64,000 bases of DNA, taken from contig JAPFFF010000007.1 of assembly GCA_039105265.1 (NCBI GenBank), positions 2,356,001-2,420,000 of the forward strand. Direction: 5' to 3'. This document shows, piece by piece, positions 42,141 to 54,284 of this stretch. The notes beneath the pieces were generated by a model. The model did no database searches, was not told the DNA's origin, and saw nothing but the letters and a program-made list of their open reading frames with translations. Numbering within the stretch: position 1 is the first letter of the stretch; each line of letters starts with the position of its first letter. The stretch is from Tritrichomonas musculus (lineage: Eukaryota; Parabasalia; Tritrichomonadida; Tritrichomonadidae). Both the position numbers and the translations under genes were made by a program.

Positions 42141-42506
42141 CTTACAAAATCAAACAGTTTTCTCCAATCCAAGCAAACATTTACTTTAATACAAGGTTCC
42201 TTTATCAGATACAACGCATTAATCTCACAACCGCAAACTACATCTCAATAAGATTTAGAATTCTTACAAAATCAGACAGTTTTCTCAAATCCAAGCAAAC
42301 ATTTACTTTAATACAAGGTTCCTTTATCAGATACAACGCATTAATCTCACAACCGCAAACTACATCTCAATAAGATTTAGAATTCTTACAAAATCAGACA
42401 GTTTTCTCAAATCCAAGCAAACATTTACTTTAATACAAGGTTCCTTTATCAGATACAACGCATTAATCTCACAACCGCAAACTACAGCTCAATAAGGTTT
42501 AGAATT
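42141..42506. repeat. Tandem array, 3 x 122 bp
   Basis: Units begin CTTACAAAATCA at 42141, 42263 and 42385. Copies 2 and 3 are almost identical; copy 1 has a few changes. No open frame. Confidence 0.85.
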
Positions 42507-43790
42507 TTACGTAAAATTTTAAAATAAATTTCAATTACATTTCATTTAAATTTTATATTGATTTAGTCATTCCAATTTTAATAGGTTTCTTTTTATGTTA
42601 GAGCAATTTATACTTATTATTCTGAAATCCTTTTTTTAGGTTTAATCAATAAAATTTTTTTGATAATTAGTAATAAACTTACACATCGCAATACATACTT
42701 TATTGTTTTTTTGGTTTGATATATATATATGTATATAAACACATTTGGTTTTAAAACAAATCTATTCTAATTTTAAATATTATAGTATTACTAATTGACT
42801 TTATTTTAATGTTTTAATTGTTTTTATTATCATATTTATTTTCTTTCCATATCTTTTTCTATCCTAATGAGTATTATATTTGCTTTTTTACAGCGAATTA
42901 TTTTAAATCGGAACCTTAAAATTTAATAATGAGAAATGTTTAAGGCCAAATATATGGCTAAAGTAGGTCAATTTTGAGAGAAAAGCAGCAGTTTTTTTTT
43001 TTTTTAGCATTGATGATTTGAGGAAAAATTGGAAATTTTCCATTTTTTTCCTTTTTATGTAATAGTTCATATATTTTAATTAAACAACATAAGTTCACGT
43101 TAAAACAAAAGGAATTTAACACATTTTTGGCTATATAAGCTAAATAAAATAGACCAAATATGCTTTCAAAAAAATAAAAATTTTGTTCTACTAAAATCTT
43201 TCGATCCTACCTTTTCCAAATAATTTATATAATTAGATATCAACTTATTCCATGACAGTAATTTTTAATATTTATTATTAGACTAAAAAGAATCAGAGGA
43301 ATGATAAAATCCATTGATTTACTTTTTTGAGAATGATTAATAATGCAAGTTGGAAGATGATTTACAATAATGAATCAAATAAATTGAATATCTAGAGCAG
43401 TTTTTTGATAATATTAAATGTTTTTGGCCAGTATTTCTAATTTAATGAATTTTTAAGTACAATTTAACATGTTCAGAAAAGGAAATCGGAGAGAATCATT
43501 ATTTTGATAAAAGCTTGTGTTTATTCCTTCAAAATAAAATAATTTTGCTAAATAAAATACAAAAATAAGCTTTATTAGAACTTGCAATACCGATATCAAT
43601 AAGTAGTAATTGTAAAAACCATTTTTTAATGATTTCTAATCATATGTTCACATTTATAATTCGATTTTTCTAGCTTCAAAAAAGATAGTGATCAAATAAA
43701 TCATTCTATTTTGCATTGATTGTTAAGTATATATTTATTTACCTTTTTGAACTGTCTTGTGTATCTGAAGACTTATCTTACTTCTATCTT
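42507..43790. other. Gene-free AT-rich stretch
   Basis: About 1.3 kb with T-runs; no gene, RNA or repeat recognised. Confidence 0.5.
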
Positions 43791-43795
43791 TTTCC

Positions 43796-44172
43796 TTACC
43801 TCACAACTTATCTTACAACTTATCTTACAACTTATCTTACAACTTATCTTATAACTTATCTTACAACTTATCTTATAACTTATCTTATAACTTATCTTAT
43901 AACTTATCTTATAACTTATCTTATAACTTATCTTACAACTTATCTTACAACTTATCTTACAACTTATCTTATAACTTTCTATACTACTTATCTTACAACT
44001 TCCTATACTACTTATCTTTTCCCTTATCCTATTACTTACCTTACAACTTATCCTGCGACTTATTTTATAACTTAATATACTACTTATCTTTTACCTTATC
44101 CTATTACTTATCTCACAATTTATCCTACGACTTATTTTATAACTTATTCTACTCCTTATCTTACAACTTATT
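43796..44172. repeat. 12-bp tandem repeat (CTTATCTTACAA type)
   Basis: About 30 units of CTTATCTTACAA and variants with TATAAC, becoming degenerate after about 43975. Read on the plus strand it gives a TTYL(T/I)TYL repeat open frame, which follows from the 12-bp period being a multiple of three. Confidence 0.85.
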
Positions 44173-44208
44173 ATGCCTTAGTATTCTGTTAAAGCTCGAT
44201 TTACAGGT

Positions 44209-44424
44209 TTATTGTTTATGTGCTTTTCGAGATGCTTTATAAGGATATGCAGTGTAATATAATATATCATCTGGCCAATTGGTTTGCTTTGCAGCATATC
44301 TATCATTGACTCCATGGAATTTCATCATTATTAGAACGAGCATTAGATTTTTTGAATTTGATTGATTATGTTCAGCTACACTTTTTGCGACACCTCTATC
44401 GAAATATCTGATCAGGGAGTTCAT
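44209..44424 (-). CDS. Unidentified short ORF
   Basis: 71 residues from an ATG at 44424. Composition is protein-like (Trp, His, Pro, Tyr and Asp present), unlike the A/T-driven frames around it: NSLIRYFDRGVAKSVAEHNQ ... KQTNWPDDILYYTAYPYKAS. No family recognised. It could be a remnant of a larger gene in this repeat-rich region, or chance. Confidence 0.25.
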   Translation of the reverse strand: MNSLIRYFDRGVAKSVAEHNQSNSKNLMLVLIMMKFHGVNDRYAAKQTNWPDDILYYTAYPYKASRKAHKQ

Positions 44425-45121
44425 TAAATATATAATACTGCTACTTATCTTTCATTTTATTCTACAACTTTTCTGACAACTGTTCATTTCTACTATTTTT
44501 TCAATTTATCCCAAAACTTTCTATTTTTTCCCACATAATTAACCCTTACGGTCGTAAGTTGGAGAGTTCCGTTGTCAAATCAGTAATTTTGCCGAACCCG
44601 CTCTATACAATAGCCGTATTTTATTTGGTCGTTTTTGAGAAGAAATATAATTAATTATTTACAAGTAATTTCTTATTACACATTTGATAATAGGTGGAGG
44701 AGACTTCAGGATATTTGATTTGAGCAGGCGAGGATGATTTGAGTAAATAATGGTATGCTGATGCTGAATAAAGCTCAGATAGAAAGGGATTACGAAACAG
44801 CCGAATGGTTACTACATAATTAAACAAACATTCACAAAAATTTGATTAATCTCATAAAATTAAGTTTTGTAATTTACAATCTGTTTTTATATATATATTT
44901 GCTATTTTTAATTTTTTTACATAACCAGAAAACTCACATTTTTCATTTTGTCAGAATTTTTTTTTTTAATTTTAATCATTTTTATAAATCATTCAAAAAG
45001 TTCTAATAAAATAAACCATTCAAAAATAGTTGGAAAAAAATTGAATGCTTTTTTTTTTTTTTTGAACTTTTTGAGAGGGGGTGCTGATATTTTTTTAGAA
45101 CTCGGGTTCACTAGGATTTGA

Positions 45122-45152
<31 letters not shown>

Positions 45153-45583
45153 GGCGGAACATATTTCTTTCAAAAAGTGTGGTCCAACTTTATTTTTTCA
45201 CTTTCTAGAGAAAGCCCGCTATATTATTAGCGCCAAAACTAATTTTGAACTATTCTGATGAACACCTCATTTCTACTTTTGTCTGATCAACAAAAGTACT
45301 ACTGAATCTAATATCCAGATATTAATGAAATTGTCATGCTTTACTTATCCAAGTTTAATGAAATCATTATGCTTTTTTTTTTTTGATATTTTAAGTGTTT
45401 TTACTACAGTTTTTAATTACATTCCTTTTTGAATGTTATTTACATTTACAGATTAACAAATTTTTTAGCGTTTTTGATTGTACTGTTTCTTGGATTTTAT
45501 GCTATATTATATACTTTTTTATGTTATACTAACATTGGAATATTTTTATTTTTTAATTAATTAGGTTTTGACTATTTTTTCTC
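44425..45583. other. Gene-free stretch with inverted arm
   Basis: Contains the right inverted arm at 45064-45118 and long T-runs (45126-45152). Also a short pair TTTTGGCGG (about 45150) and GCGCCAAAA (about 45230), probably remnants of small inverted elements. No gene recognised. Confidence 0.5.
45064..45118 (-). repeat. Inverted repeat arm, right
   Basis: Inverted counterpart of 42022-42077: AACTTTTTGAGAG, a G-run, GTGCTGATAT, then the palindromic GAACTCGGGTTC. The pair brackets about 3 kb that holds the 122-bp and 12-bp arrays. Confidence 0.6.
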
Positions 45584-45630
45584 TTAGCCGGCCTTGCGGC
45601 CGTTTCTTTTTTGGCCGCAAGGCCGGCTAA
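45584..45630. other. Perfect GC-rich hairpin
   Basis: TTAGCCGGCCTTGCGGCC (45584-45601) and its exact inverse complement (45613-45630) around an 11-nt T-rich loop. An 18-bp perfect stem of this GC content is very unusual in this AT-rich DNA. It lies 65 bp before the 130-bp satellite array. Confidence 0.9.
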
Positions 45631-45647
45631 TCTTTTTCTTTTTAAAA

Positions 45648-45681
45648 AAAAAATTTAATGATATATATCATTAAATTTTTT
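45648..45681. other. Perfect 34-bp AT palindrome
   Basis: Centred on GATATATATC with arms through TTTAAT into A- and T-runs. It lies between the GC-rich hairpin and the first satellite unit. Confidence 0.75.
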
Positions 45682-45695
45682 AATTTATCAAATAT

Positions 45696-48600
45696 TATGG
45701 CGACACACACTCATTACTTGACCTCAGATTCATCATTCATCAGAAAAAGTTTACACAATTTTAATCTTTCTTTTTTATTTTCAAAAATGAATACTTACTG
45801 ATACTCAGGATCACTTTAAACACATGTTATGATGACACACACTCATTACTTGACCTCAGATTCCTCATTCATCAGAAAAAGTTTACACAATTTTAATCTT
45901 TTTTTTTTTTTTTTTAATTTATTACTTACTGATGCTCAGGATCACTTTAAACACATGTTATGATGACACACACTCATTACTTGACCTCAGATTCCTCATT
46001 CATCAGAAAAAGTTTACACAATTTTAATCTTTTTTTTTTTTTTTAATTTATTACTTACTGATGCTCAGGATCACTTTAAACACATGTTATGATGACACAC
46101 ACTCATTACTTGACCTCAGATTCCTCATTCATCAGAAAAAGTTTACACAATTTTAATCTTTTTTTTTTTTTTTTAATTTATTACTTACTGATGCTCAGGA
46201 TCACTTTAAACGCATGTTATGATGACACACACTCATTACTTGACCTCAGATTCCTCATTCATCAGAAAAAGTTTACACAATTTTAATCTTTTTTTTTTTT
46301 TTTTAATTTATTACTTACTGATGCTCAGGATCACTTTAAACACATGTTATTGTGACACACACTCATTACTTGACCTCAGATTCCTCATTCATCAGAAAAA
46401 GTTTACACAATTTTAATCTTTTTTTTTTTTTAATTTATTACTTACTGATGCTCAGGATCACTTTAAACGCATGTTATGATGACACACACTCATTACTTGA
46501 CCTCAGATTCCTCATTCATCAGAAAAAGTTTACACAATTTTAATCTTTTTTTTTTTTTTTTAATTTATTACTTACTGATGCTCAGGATCACTTTAAACAC
46601 ATGTTATGATGACACACACTCATTACTTGACCTCAGATTCCTCATTCATCAGAAAAAGTTTACACAATTTTAATCTTTTTTTTTTTTTTTTAATTTATTA
46701 CTTACTGATGCTCAGGATCACTTTAAACACATGTTATGATGACACACACTCATTACTTGACCTCAGATTCCTCATTCATCAGAAAAAGTTTACACAATTT
46801 TAATCTTTTTTTTTTTTTTTAATTTATTACTTACTGATGCTCAGGATCACTTTAAACACATGTTATGATGACACACACTCATTACTTGACCTCAGATTCC
46901 TCATTCATCAGAAAAAGTTTACACAATTTTAATCTTTTTTTTTTTTTTTTTAATTTATTACTTACTGATGCTCAGGATCACTTTAAACACATGTTATGAT
47001 GACACACACTCATTACTTGACCTCAGATTCCTCATTCATCAGAAAAAGTTTACACAATTTTAATCTTTTTTTTTTTTTTTAATTTATTACTTACTGATGC
47101 TCAGGATCACTTTAAACACATGTTATGATGACACACACTCATTACTTGACCTCAGATTCCTCATTCATCAGAAAAAGTTTACACAATTTTAATCTTTTTT
47201 TTTTTTTTTTAATTTATTACTTACTGATGCTCAGGATCACTTTAAACGCATGTTATGATGACACACACTCATTACTTGACCTCAGATTCCTCATTCATCA
47301 GAAAAAGTTTACACAATTTTAATCTTTTTTTTTTTTTTTTAATTTATTACTTACTGATGCTCAGGATCACTTTAAACACATGTTATGATGACACACACTC
47401 ATTACTTGACCTCAGATTCCTCATTCATCAGAAAAAGTTTACACAATTTTAATCTTTTTTTTTTTTTTTTAATTTATTACTTACTGATGCTCAGGATCAC
47501 TTTAAACACATGTTATGATGACACACACTCATTACTTGACCTCAGATTCCTCATTCATCAGAAAAAGTTTACACAATTTTAATCTTTTTTTTTTTTTTTT
47601 AATTTATTACTTACTGATGCTCAGGATCACTTTAAACGCATGTTATGATGACACACACTCATTACTTGACCTCAGATTCCTCATTCATCAGAAAAAGTTT
47701 ACACAATTTTAATCTTTTTTTTTTTTTTTTAATTTATTACTTACTGATGCTCAGGATCACTTTAAACACATGTTATTGTGACACACACTCATTACTTGAC
47801 CTCAGATTCCTCATTCATCAGAAAAAGTTTACACAATTTTAATCTTTTTTTTTTTTTAATTTATTACTTACTGATGCTCAGGATCACTTTAAACACATGT
47901 TATGATGACACACACTCATTACTTGACCTCAGATTCCTCATTCATCAGAAAAAGTTTACACAATTTTAATCTTTTTTTTTTTTTTTTAATTTATTACTTA
48001 CTGATGCTCAGGATCACTTTAAACACATGTTATGATGACACACACTCATTACTTGACCTCAGATTCCTCATTCATCAGAAAAAGTTTACACAATTTTAAT
48101 CTTTTTTTTTTTTTTTTAATTTATTACTTACTGATGCTCAGGATCACTTTAAACACATGTTATGATGACACACACTCATTACTTGACCTCAGATTCCTCA
48201 TTCATCAGAAAAAGTTTACACAATTTTAATCTTTTTTTTTTTTTTTAATTTATTACTTACTGATGCTCAGGATCACTTTAAACACATGTTATGATGACAC
48301 ACACTCATTACTTGACCTCAGATTCCTCATTCATCAGAAAAAGTTTACACAATTTTAATCTTTTTTTTTTTTTTTTAATTTATTACTTACTGATGCTCAG
48401 GATCACTTTAAACACATGTTATTGTGACACACACTCATTACTTGACCTCAGATTCCTCATTCATCAGAAAAAGTTTACACAATTTTAATCTTTTTTTTTT
48501 TTTTTTTAATTTATTACTTACTGATGCTCAGGATCACTTTAAACACATGTTATGATGACACACACTCATTACTTGACCTCAGATTCCTCATTCATCAGAA

Positions 48601-50437
48601 AAAGTTTACACAATTTTAATCTTTTTTTTTTTTTTTAATTTATTACTTACTGATGCTCAGGATCACTTTAAACACATGTTATGATGACACACACTCATTA
48701 CTTGACCTCAGATTCCTCATTCATCAGAAAAAGTTTACACAATTTTAATCTTTTTTTTTTTTTTTTTAATTTATTACTTACTGATGCTCAGGATCACTTT
48801 AAACACATGTTATGATGACACACACTCATTACTTGACCTCAGATTCCTCATTCATCAGAAAAAGTTTACACAATTTTAATCTTTTTTTTTTTTTTTAATT
48901 TATTACTTACTGATGCTCAGGATCACTTTAAACACATGTTATTGTGACACACACTCATTACTTGACCTCAGATTCCTCATTCATCAGAAAAAGTTTACAC
49001 AATTTTAATCTTTTTTTTTTTTTTTAATTTATTACTTACTGATGCTCAGGATCACTTTAAACGCATGTTATTGTGACACACACTCATTACTTGACCTCAG
49101 ATTCCTCATTCATCAGAAAAAGTTTACACAATTTTAATCTTTTTTTTTTTTTTTTTAATTTATTACTTACTGATACTCAGGATCACTTTAAACACATGTT
49201 ATGATGACACACACTCATTACTTGACCTCAGATTCCTCATTCATCAGAAAAAGTTTACACAATTTTAATCTTTTTTTTTTTTTAATTTATTACTTACTGA
49301 TGCTCAGGATCACTTTAAACACATGTTATGATGACACACACTCATTACTTGACCTCAGATTCCTCATTCATCAGAAAAAGTTTACACAATTTTAATCTTT
49401 TTTTTTTTTTTAATTTATTACTTACTGATGCTCAGGATCACTTTAAACGCATGTTATGATGACACACACTCATTACTTGACCTCAGATTCCTCATTCATC
49501 AGAAAAAGTTTACACAATTTTAATCTTTTTTTTTTTTTTTTTAATTTATTACTTACTGATGCTCAGGATCACTTTAAACACATGTTATGATGACACACAC
49601 TCATTACTTGACCTCAGATTCCTCATTCATCAGAAAAAGTTTACACAATTTTAATCTTTTTTTTTTTTTTTTAATTTATTACTTACTGATGCTCAGGATC
49701 ACTTTAAACACATGTTATTGTGACACACACTCATTACTTGACCTCAGATTCCTCATTCATCAGAAAAAGTTTACACAATTTTAATCTTTTTTTTTTTTTT
49801 TAATTTATTACTTACTGATGCTCAGGATCACTTTAAACACATGTTATTGTGACACACACTCATTACTTGACCTCAGATTCCTCATTCATCAGAAAAAGTT
49901 TACACAATTTTAATCTTTTTTTTTTTTTTTTTTAATTTATTACTTACTGATACTCAGGATCACTTTAAACACATGTTATGATGACACACACTCATTACTT
50001 GACCTCAGATTCCTCATTCATCAGAAAAAGTTTACACAATTTTAATCTTTTTTTTTTTTTTTAATTTATTACTTACTGATGCTCAGGATCACTTTAAACA
50101 CATGTTATGATGACACACACTCATTACTTGACCTCAGATTCCTCATTCATCAGAAAAAGTTTACACAATTTTAATCTTTTTTTTTTTTTTTTAATTTATT
50201 ACTTACTGATACTCAGGATCACTTTAAACGCATGTTATGATGACACACACTCATTACTTGACCTCAGATTCCTCATTCATCAGAAAAAGTTTACACAATT
50301 TTAATCTTTTTTTTTTTTTTTAATTTATTACTTACTGATGCTCAGGATCACTTTAAACACATGTTATGATGACACACACTCATTACTTGACCTCAGATTC
50401 CTCATTCATCAGAAAAAGTTTACACAATTTTAATCTC
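45696..50437. repeat. Satellite array, about 37 x 130 bp
   Basis: A direct tandem array of about 4.7 kb. Each unit contains GACACACACTCATTACTTGA, a T-run of variable length (roughly 13-19), and GATGCTCAGGATCACTTTAA. Units are otherwise nearly identical. The first unit is diverged (ATGGCGACAC and a different T-rich part). Variants recur: CGCATG for CACATG in seven units, and TATTGTGAC for TATGATGAC in seven. The block near 46219-46600 and that near 47645-48030 share the same order of variants, suggesting multi-unit duplication. Repeating 63-65-codon frames are by-products of the array. Confidence 0.95.
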
Positions 50438-50526
50438 TCTTTTTTTTAAACTATAGTTTGAATATTAATATTAATAAATAAAACTTTTTAAGCACATAAA
50501 CTAAGATATTTTTTCTAAAAAGTGAT

Positions 50527-50561
<35 letters not shown>

Positions 50562-50574
50562 AAAAAAAAAATGT

Positions 50575-52530
50575 TTATTCATTTAGAGAGTTATCATTGA
50601 TTTTTTTTGATAGTGACATGATATTGATAACATCACTATCCTCTTCTTCCTCTTCAAAATATTCATCAAAAAAATCTTCATTGTCTTCCTCTTCGTTATT
50701 TAAAATTTTTTCTAAATCAACATTACGACGTTTGAAGATTTCGTTTACTGAAGGATCGATTGGATTTGAAAGAATGTCTATTTTTCTTTCTACATCAGGA
50801 ATGTCCCATGCAGATTTTAAGGCTTCTTCAGACACAGCATTCCAGGCCTTTATCAAATGTTCTGTGATGATTTTGAACCTATCTGGACCTGAAAATATAT
50901 CTGATTTTGCAAATGATCTTAACTTTGATTTCACTATCCCAAAAATTCTTCTGTCGAGAGGTTGATATATTGAAGTCCCGTTTGCAGGCACAAATATCAA
51001 TTGAATATTGAGATCATCTGCTTTTTTGATTACATTAAGCGTATGATGAGCCTTATAGCAATCCATTATTAAAGCACATGGTTGTCCTTTTGACCAATTA
51101 TCATGAAGATGCTTCAAATATCTCAAGACAATTTCTTCATTTACCCAACCATTTTGATTATTTGTTGGCCAAACTTCAAACTTTTTCTTCTTCTTCTTTT
51201 TCATCTCATCATCGGTGAAATATTTTGAGCAAGATTTCTCCGTTCCTTTTGTTAGCAATATCAACTCTTTCAATCCGTTTCGTGTGCTTGTGCCAATGGC
51301 TGTAAAGCACTCCTTTTCATTGCGTTTTCCTTCGATTACTATTTCATCAAGAGCAATAGGTGCAATGGTTTTTGTTGAACCATTGTTGATACGAACTGAT
51401 GTTTCATCCATATTGAATACATAGTCCCACCCATATTTGCACACTGCCTCTGCAACTAAGTCTTTATACAGTGAAGCATATGCTTTATCAATTGCACAGC
51501 GCCTAGCATAATGAGCTTTTCTCCATGAGAGCCTGTTTCGCTTCATAAAACTAGTCAACCAACAATATGAAAATGAAGGCTTTTTGATATCATATTTTCT
51601 CATTACTTCAAGGGCTGATTCTATCTTATCCTGCTGATCATCTTCATTATTTTGTTTCATAGTTTTTTTTATATCATTCAAATCATCGATTGTTTTTTGT
51701 ATTTCCTGAGCATGATCAAGAAATTCTTGTGTAAAAATGCTTTTGTTTTCATCTTCATAAATTTGCTTTTTACTATTCTCAAAATTATGAATGGCTGCTC
51801 TTTTTGCGATGTTCCATGGCTCATAAAAAAAGCATGTTACCTTTTTTGTTACATATTCTTTGTTTATTTGTATTCCTTTCTTCACCGAATCACATATTTC
51901 TTCTGCTATTTGATTTTCTTCTTCTTCAGTAAAATAGGTTTTATTATTTATACTTTCAACCTGATTTCCATTATCTTTATTTACATTGTCTATTTCACCA
52001 TTTAATACAAGATGTTTATATTTTGCATTTATTTGTTTTCCTGTTCTACCAGGAAAGCACAATGCACAAAATCCAAAGTTAATATTTCCTTGAAAATTAT
52101 ATACTAAATCTTTTAAACGTTGAACTTCGAATGCACTCCAAGGACTATTACTTTTGCTCTTAAAAAGAGGAAAGCCGTTATTATGGAGATATGTTAAAGG
52201 CGATTGCAAGTAATTTTTCATTTCAATTATATTTTTCGGGTATTGAAAATATTCGCGAATATCTTCATAAATATTCTGAGGCGAGTCTTTCGTTCGTTCA
52301 AACATTTCTTCAAGCTGTTGGTCAGTATGATTACTGAGGTCAGGAAAGTTTTTCCGAATTTTCTTACAAATTCTCTGAAAAGCTCTTTTTGGCTCTTGAA
52401 CCTTTAAGTTTAAAATGAACTGATATTCTTCTGAAGAGAAGTCTCTTAAAAATGATTGATCTATATTTAGATGCGGGTTTGTGTCGTTTGAATTTTCTTG
52501 CAATTTAAAAAAATAATTTATTATATTCAA
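50575..52530 (-). CDS. Pogo/Tigger-like DDE transposase with Myb-like domain
   Basis: 651 open codons; there is no ATG before residue 76 (52305), so the N-terminus may be lost or begin elsewhere, although the codons upstream look genuine. A Myb/SANT-like domain lies at about 128-180 (SPWSAFEVQRLKDLVYNFQG ... GRTGKQINAKYKHL). A second helical DNA-binding region of CENP-B type lies near 310-360 (KKPSFSYCWLTSFMKRNRLS). The DDE_1 catalytic core follows: VFNMDETSV, ALIMDCYKAHHT, then VPANGTSIYQPLDRRIFGIV with the third acidic residue (D) after QPL. The tail is acidic. The frame is otherwise uninterrupted. I could not find convincing inverted ends around it. It lies just beyond the satellite array. 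Confidence 0.85.
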   Translation of the reverse strand: MNIINYFFKLQENSNDTNPHLNIDQSFLRDFSSEEYQFILNLKVQEPKRAFQRICKKIRKNFPDLSNHTDQQLEEMFERTKDSPQNIYEDIREYFQYPKNIIEMKNYLQSPLTYLHNNGFPLFKSKSNSPWSAFEVQRLKDLVYNFQGNINFGFCALCFPGRTGKQINAKYKHLVLNGEIDNVNKDNGNQVESINNKTYFTEEEENQIAEEICDSVKKGIQINKEYVTKKVTCFFYEPWNIAKRAAIHNFENSKKQIYEDENKSIFTQEFLDHAQEIQKTIDDLNDIKKTMKQNNEDDQQDKIESALEVMRKYDIKKPSFSYCWLTSFMKRNRLSWRKAHYARRCAIDKAYASLYKDLVAEAVCKYGWDYVFNMDETSVRINNGSTKTIAPIALDEIVIEGKRNEKECFTAIGTSTRNGLKELILLTKGTEKSCSKYFTDDEMKKKKKKKFEVWPTNNQNGWVNEEIVLRYLKHLHDNWSKGQPCALIMDCYKAHHTLNVIKKADDLNIQLIFVPANGTSIYQPLDRRIFGIVKSKLRSFAKSDIFSGPDRFKIITEHLIKAWNAVSEEALKSAWDIPDVERKIDILSNPIDPSVNEIFKRRNVDLEKILNNEEEDNEDFFDEYFEEEEEDSDVINIMSLSKKINDNSLNE

Positions 52531-53114
52531 AATTTAATAAAAAGGCGAAATATAAGGCCAAATAAAAATTCGAAAATTTTTGTTTTTTACAAAATATAAG
52601 CATGACCCTCTATTCATGCTTTTTTTTCAAAAAACAAAAAAAAAGGTTCTCACCGTTTTGTCAAACAAAAATGCAATTTTTAGATTAACTACTTAATATT
52701 ATCACATTATTATTATACTTTATAGCATTATTTTTAAATAAATAAAGAATTCAATGAAATTGTCCAAAATGATGAATTGTGTCAAATAGTTTAAAATTAT
52801 TGATAACTATTAATTCAAAATATTGCTTATGCTATGAATAGTATATATTTAATCAATATTTAATATAATATGGATTATTCTCGATTATTTACAGGATTCT
52901 TTTAAAATACGATTATATATGCCTGAAAAAGTTAAAATGAAAAATCATCAAAAGATAGTAAAATGTTCATTTTTTAATGTAATTTTCAGTATAAAACAAT
53001 TGCATATAGGCTACTGTATTATAATCATAAATTTAATTACAATTCATTTATAAATATAATATATATTATTTTCATTGTAATAATTATAAAAATATAAAAA
53101 ATAAGATATTAAAT
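52531..53114. other. Gene-free AT-rich stretch
   Basis: Contains a short hairpin AGCATGA/TCATGCT near 52597-52621 and otherwise nothing recognisable. Confidence 0.5.
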
Positions 53115-54190
53115 GTTATAAATGCGTATAAATTATCATTATGCTATAGTGAATGTATAAATGTGACGAAGAAAAAATTTTGAATGATGATGAAAAATGA
53201 GTAACACATAAACGGAAGATGCAAGTCATATAATATTATAAATACATATTAGACTATCATTATGCTATAGTGAATGTATAAATGTGACGAAGAAAAAATT
53301 TTGAATGATGATGAAAAATGAGTAACACATAAACGGAAGATGCAAGTCATATAATATTATAAATACATATTAGATTATCATTATGCTATAGTGAATGTAT
53401 AAATGTGACGAAGAAAAAATTTTAGAATGATGATGAAAAATGAGTAACACATAAACGGAAGATGCAAGTCATATAATATTATAAATACATATTAGACTAT
53501 CATTATGCTATAGTGAATGTATAAATGTGACGAAGAAAAAATTTTTGAATGATGATGAAAAATGAGTAACACATAAACGGAAGATGCAAGTCATATAATA
53601 TTATAAATACATATTAGATTATCATTATGCTATAGTGTATGTATAAATGTGACGAAGAAAAAATTTTGAATGATGATGAAAAATGAGTAACACATAAACG
53701 GAAGATGCAAGTCATATAATATTATAAATACATATTAGATTATCATTATGCTATAGTGAATGTATAAATGTGACGGAGAAAAAATTTTGAATGATGATGA
53801 AAAATGAGTAACACATAAACGGAAGATGCAAGTCATATAATATTATAAATACATATTAGATTATCATTATGCTATAGTGAATGTATAAATGTGACGAAGA
53901 AAAATTTTAGAATGATGATGAAAAATGAGTAACACATAAACGGAAGATGCAAGTCATATAATATTATAAATACATATTAGACTATCATTATGCTATAGTG
54001 AATGTATAAATGTGACGAAGAAAAATTTTTGAATGATGATGAAAAATGAGTAACACATAAACGGAAGATGCAAGTCATATAATATTATAAATACATATTA
54101 GATTATCATTATGCTATAGTGAATGTATAAATGTGACGAAGAAAAAATTTTTGAATGATGATGAAAAATGAGTAATACATAAATAGAAAA
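53115..54190. repeat. Tandem array, 9 x 121 bp
   Basis: The word GTGACGAAGAAAAA recurs at 53163, 53284, 53405, 53527, 53649, 53770, 53891, 54012 and 54133, giving a period of 121-122 bp. Units are nearly identical apart from A-run length and a few substitutions. No open frame. It is unrelated in sequence to the 122-bp and 130-bp arrays. Confidence 0.92.
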
Positions 54191-54284
54191 TATGTTTTAA
54201 ACAATGTTATAAATCATATAATCAACTAAAATTAAATATATATTTATGAAAATTGCATAAAGTTTTTAATGATTGTTATCATTG

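Noticed and set aside
43716-44075. TTYL-repeat protein of 119 residues
   Set aside because: Begins without an ATG and is only a reading of the 12-bp tandem array.
46089-50304. Many repeated 63-65-codon open frames within the satellite
   Set aside because: They are the same frame recurring once per 130-bp unit. Their length depends on the T-run being a multiple of three, and they overlap each other; non-coding array by-products.
45696-50437. CRISPR-like regular array
   Set aside because: Whole 130-bp units repeat with no unique spacers, and the genome is eukaryotic.
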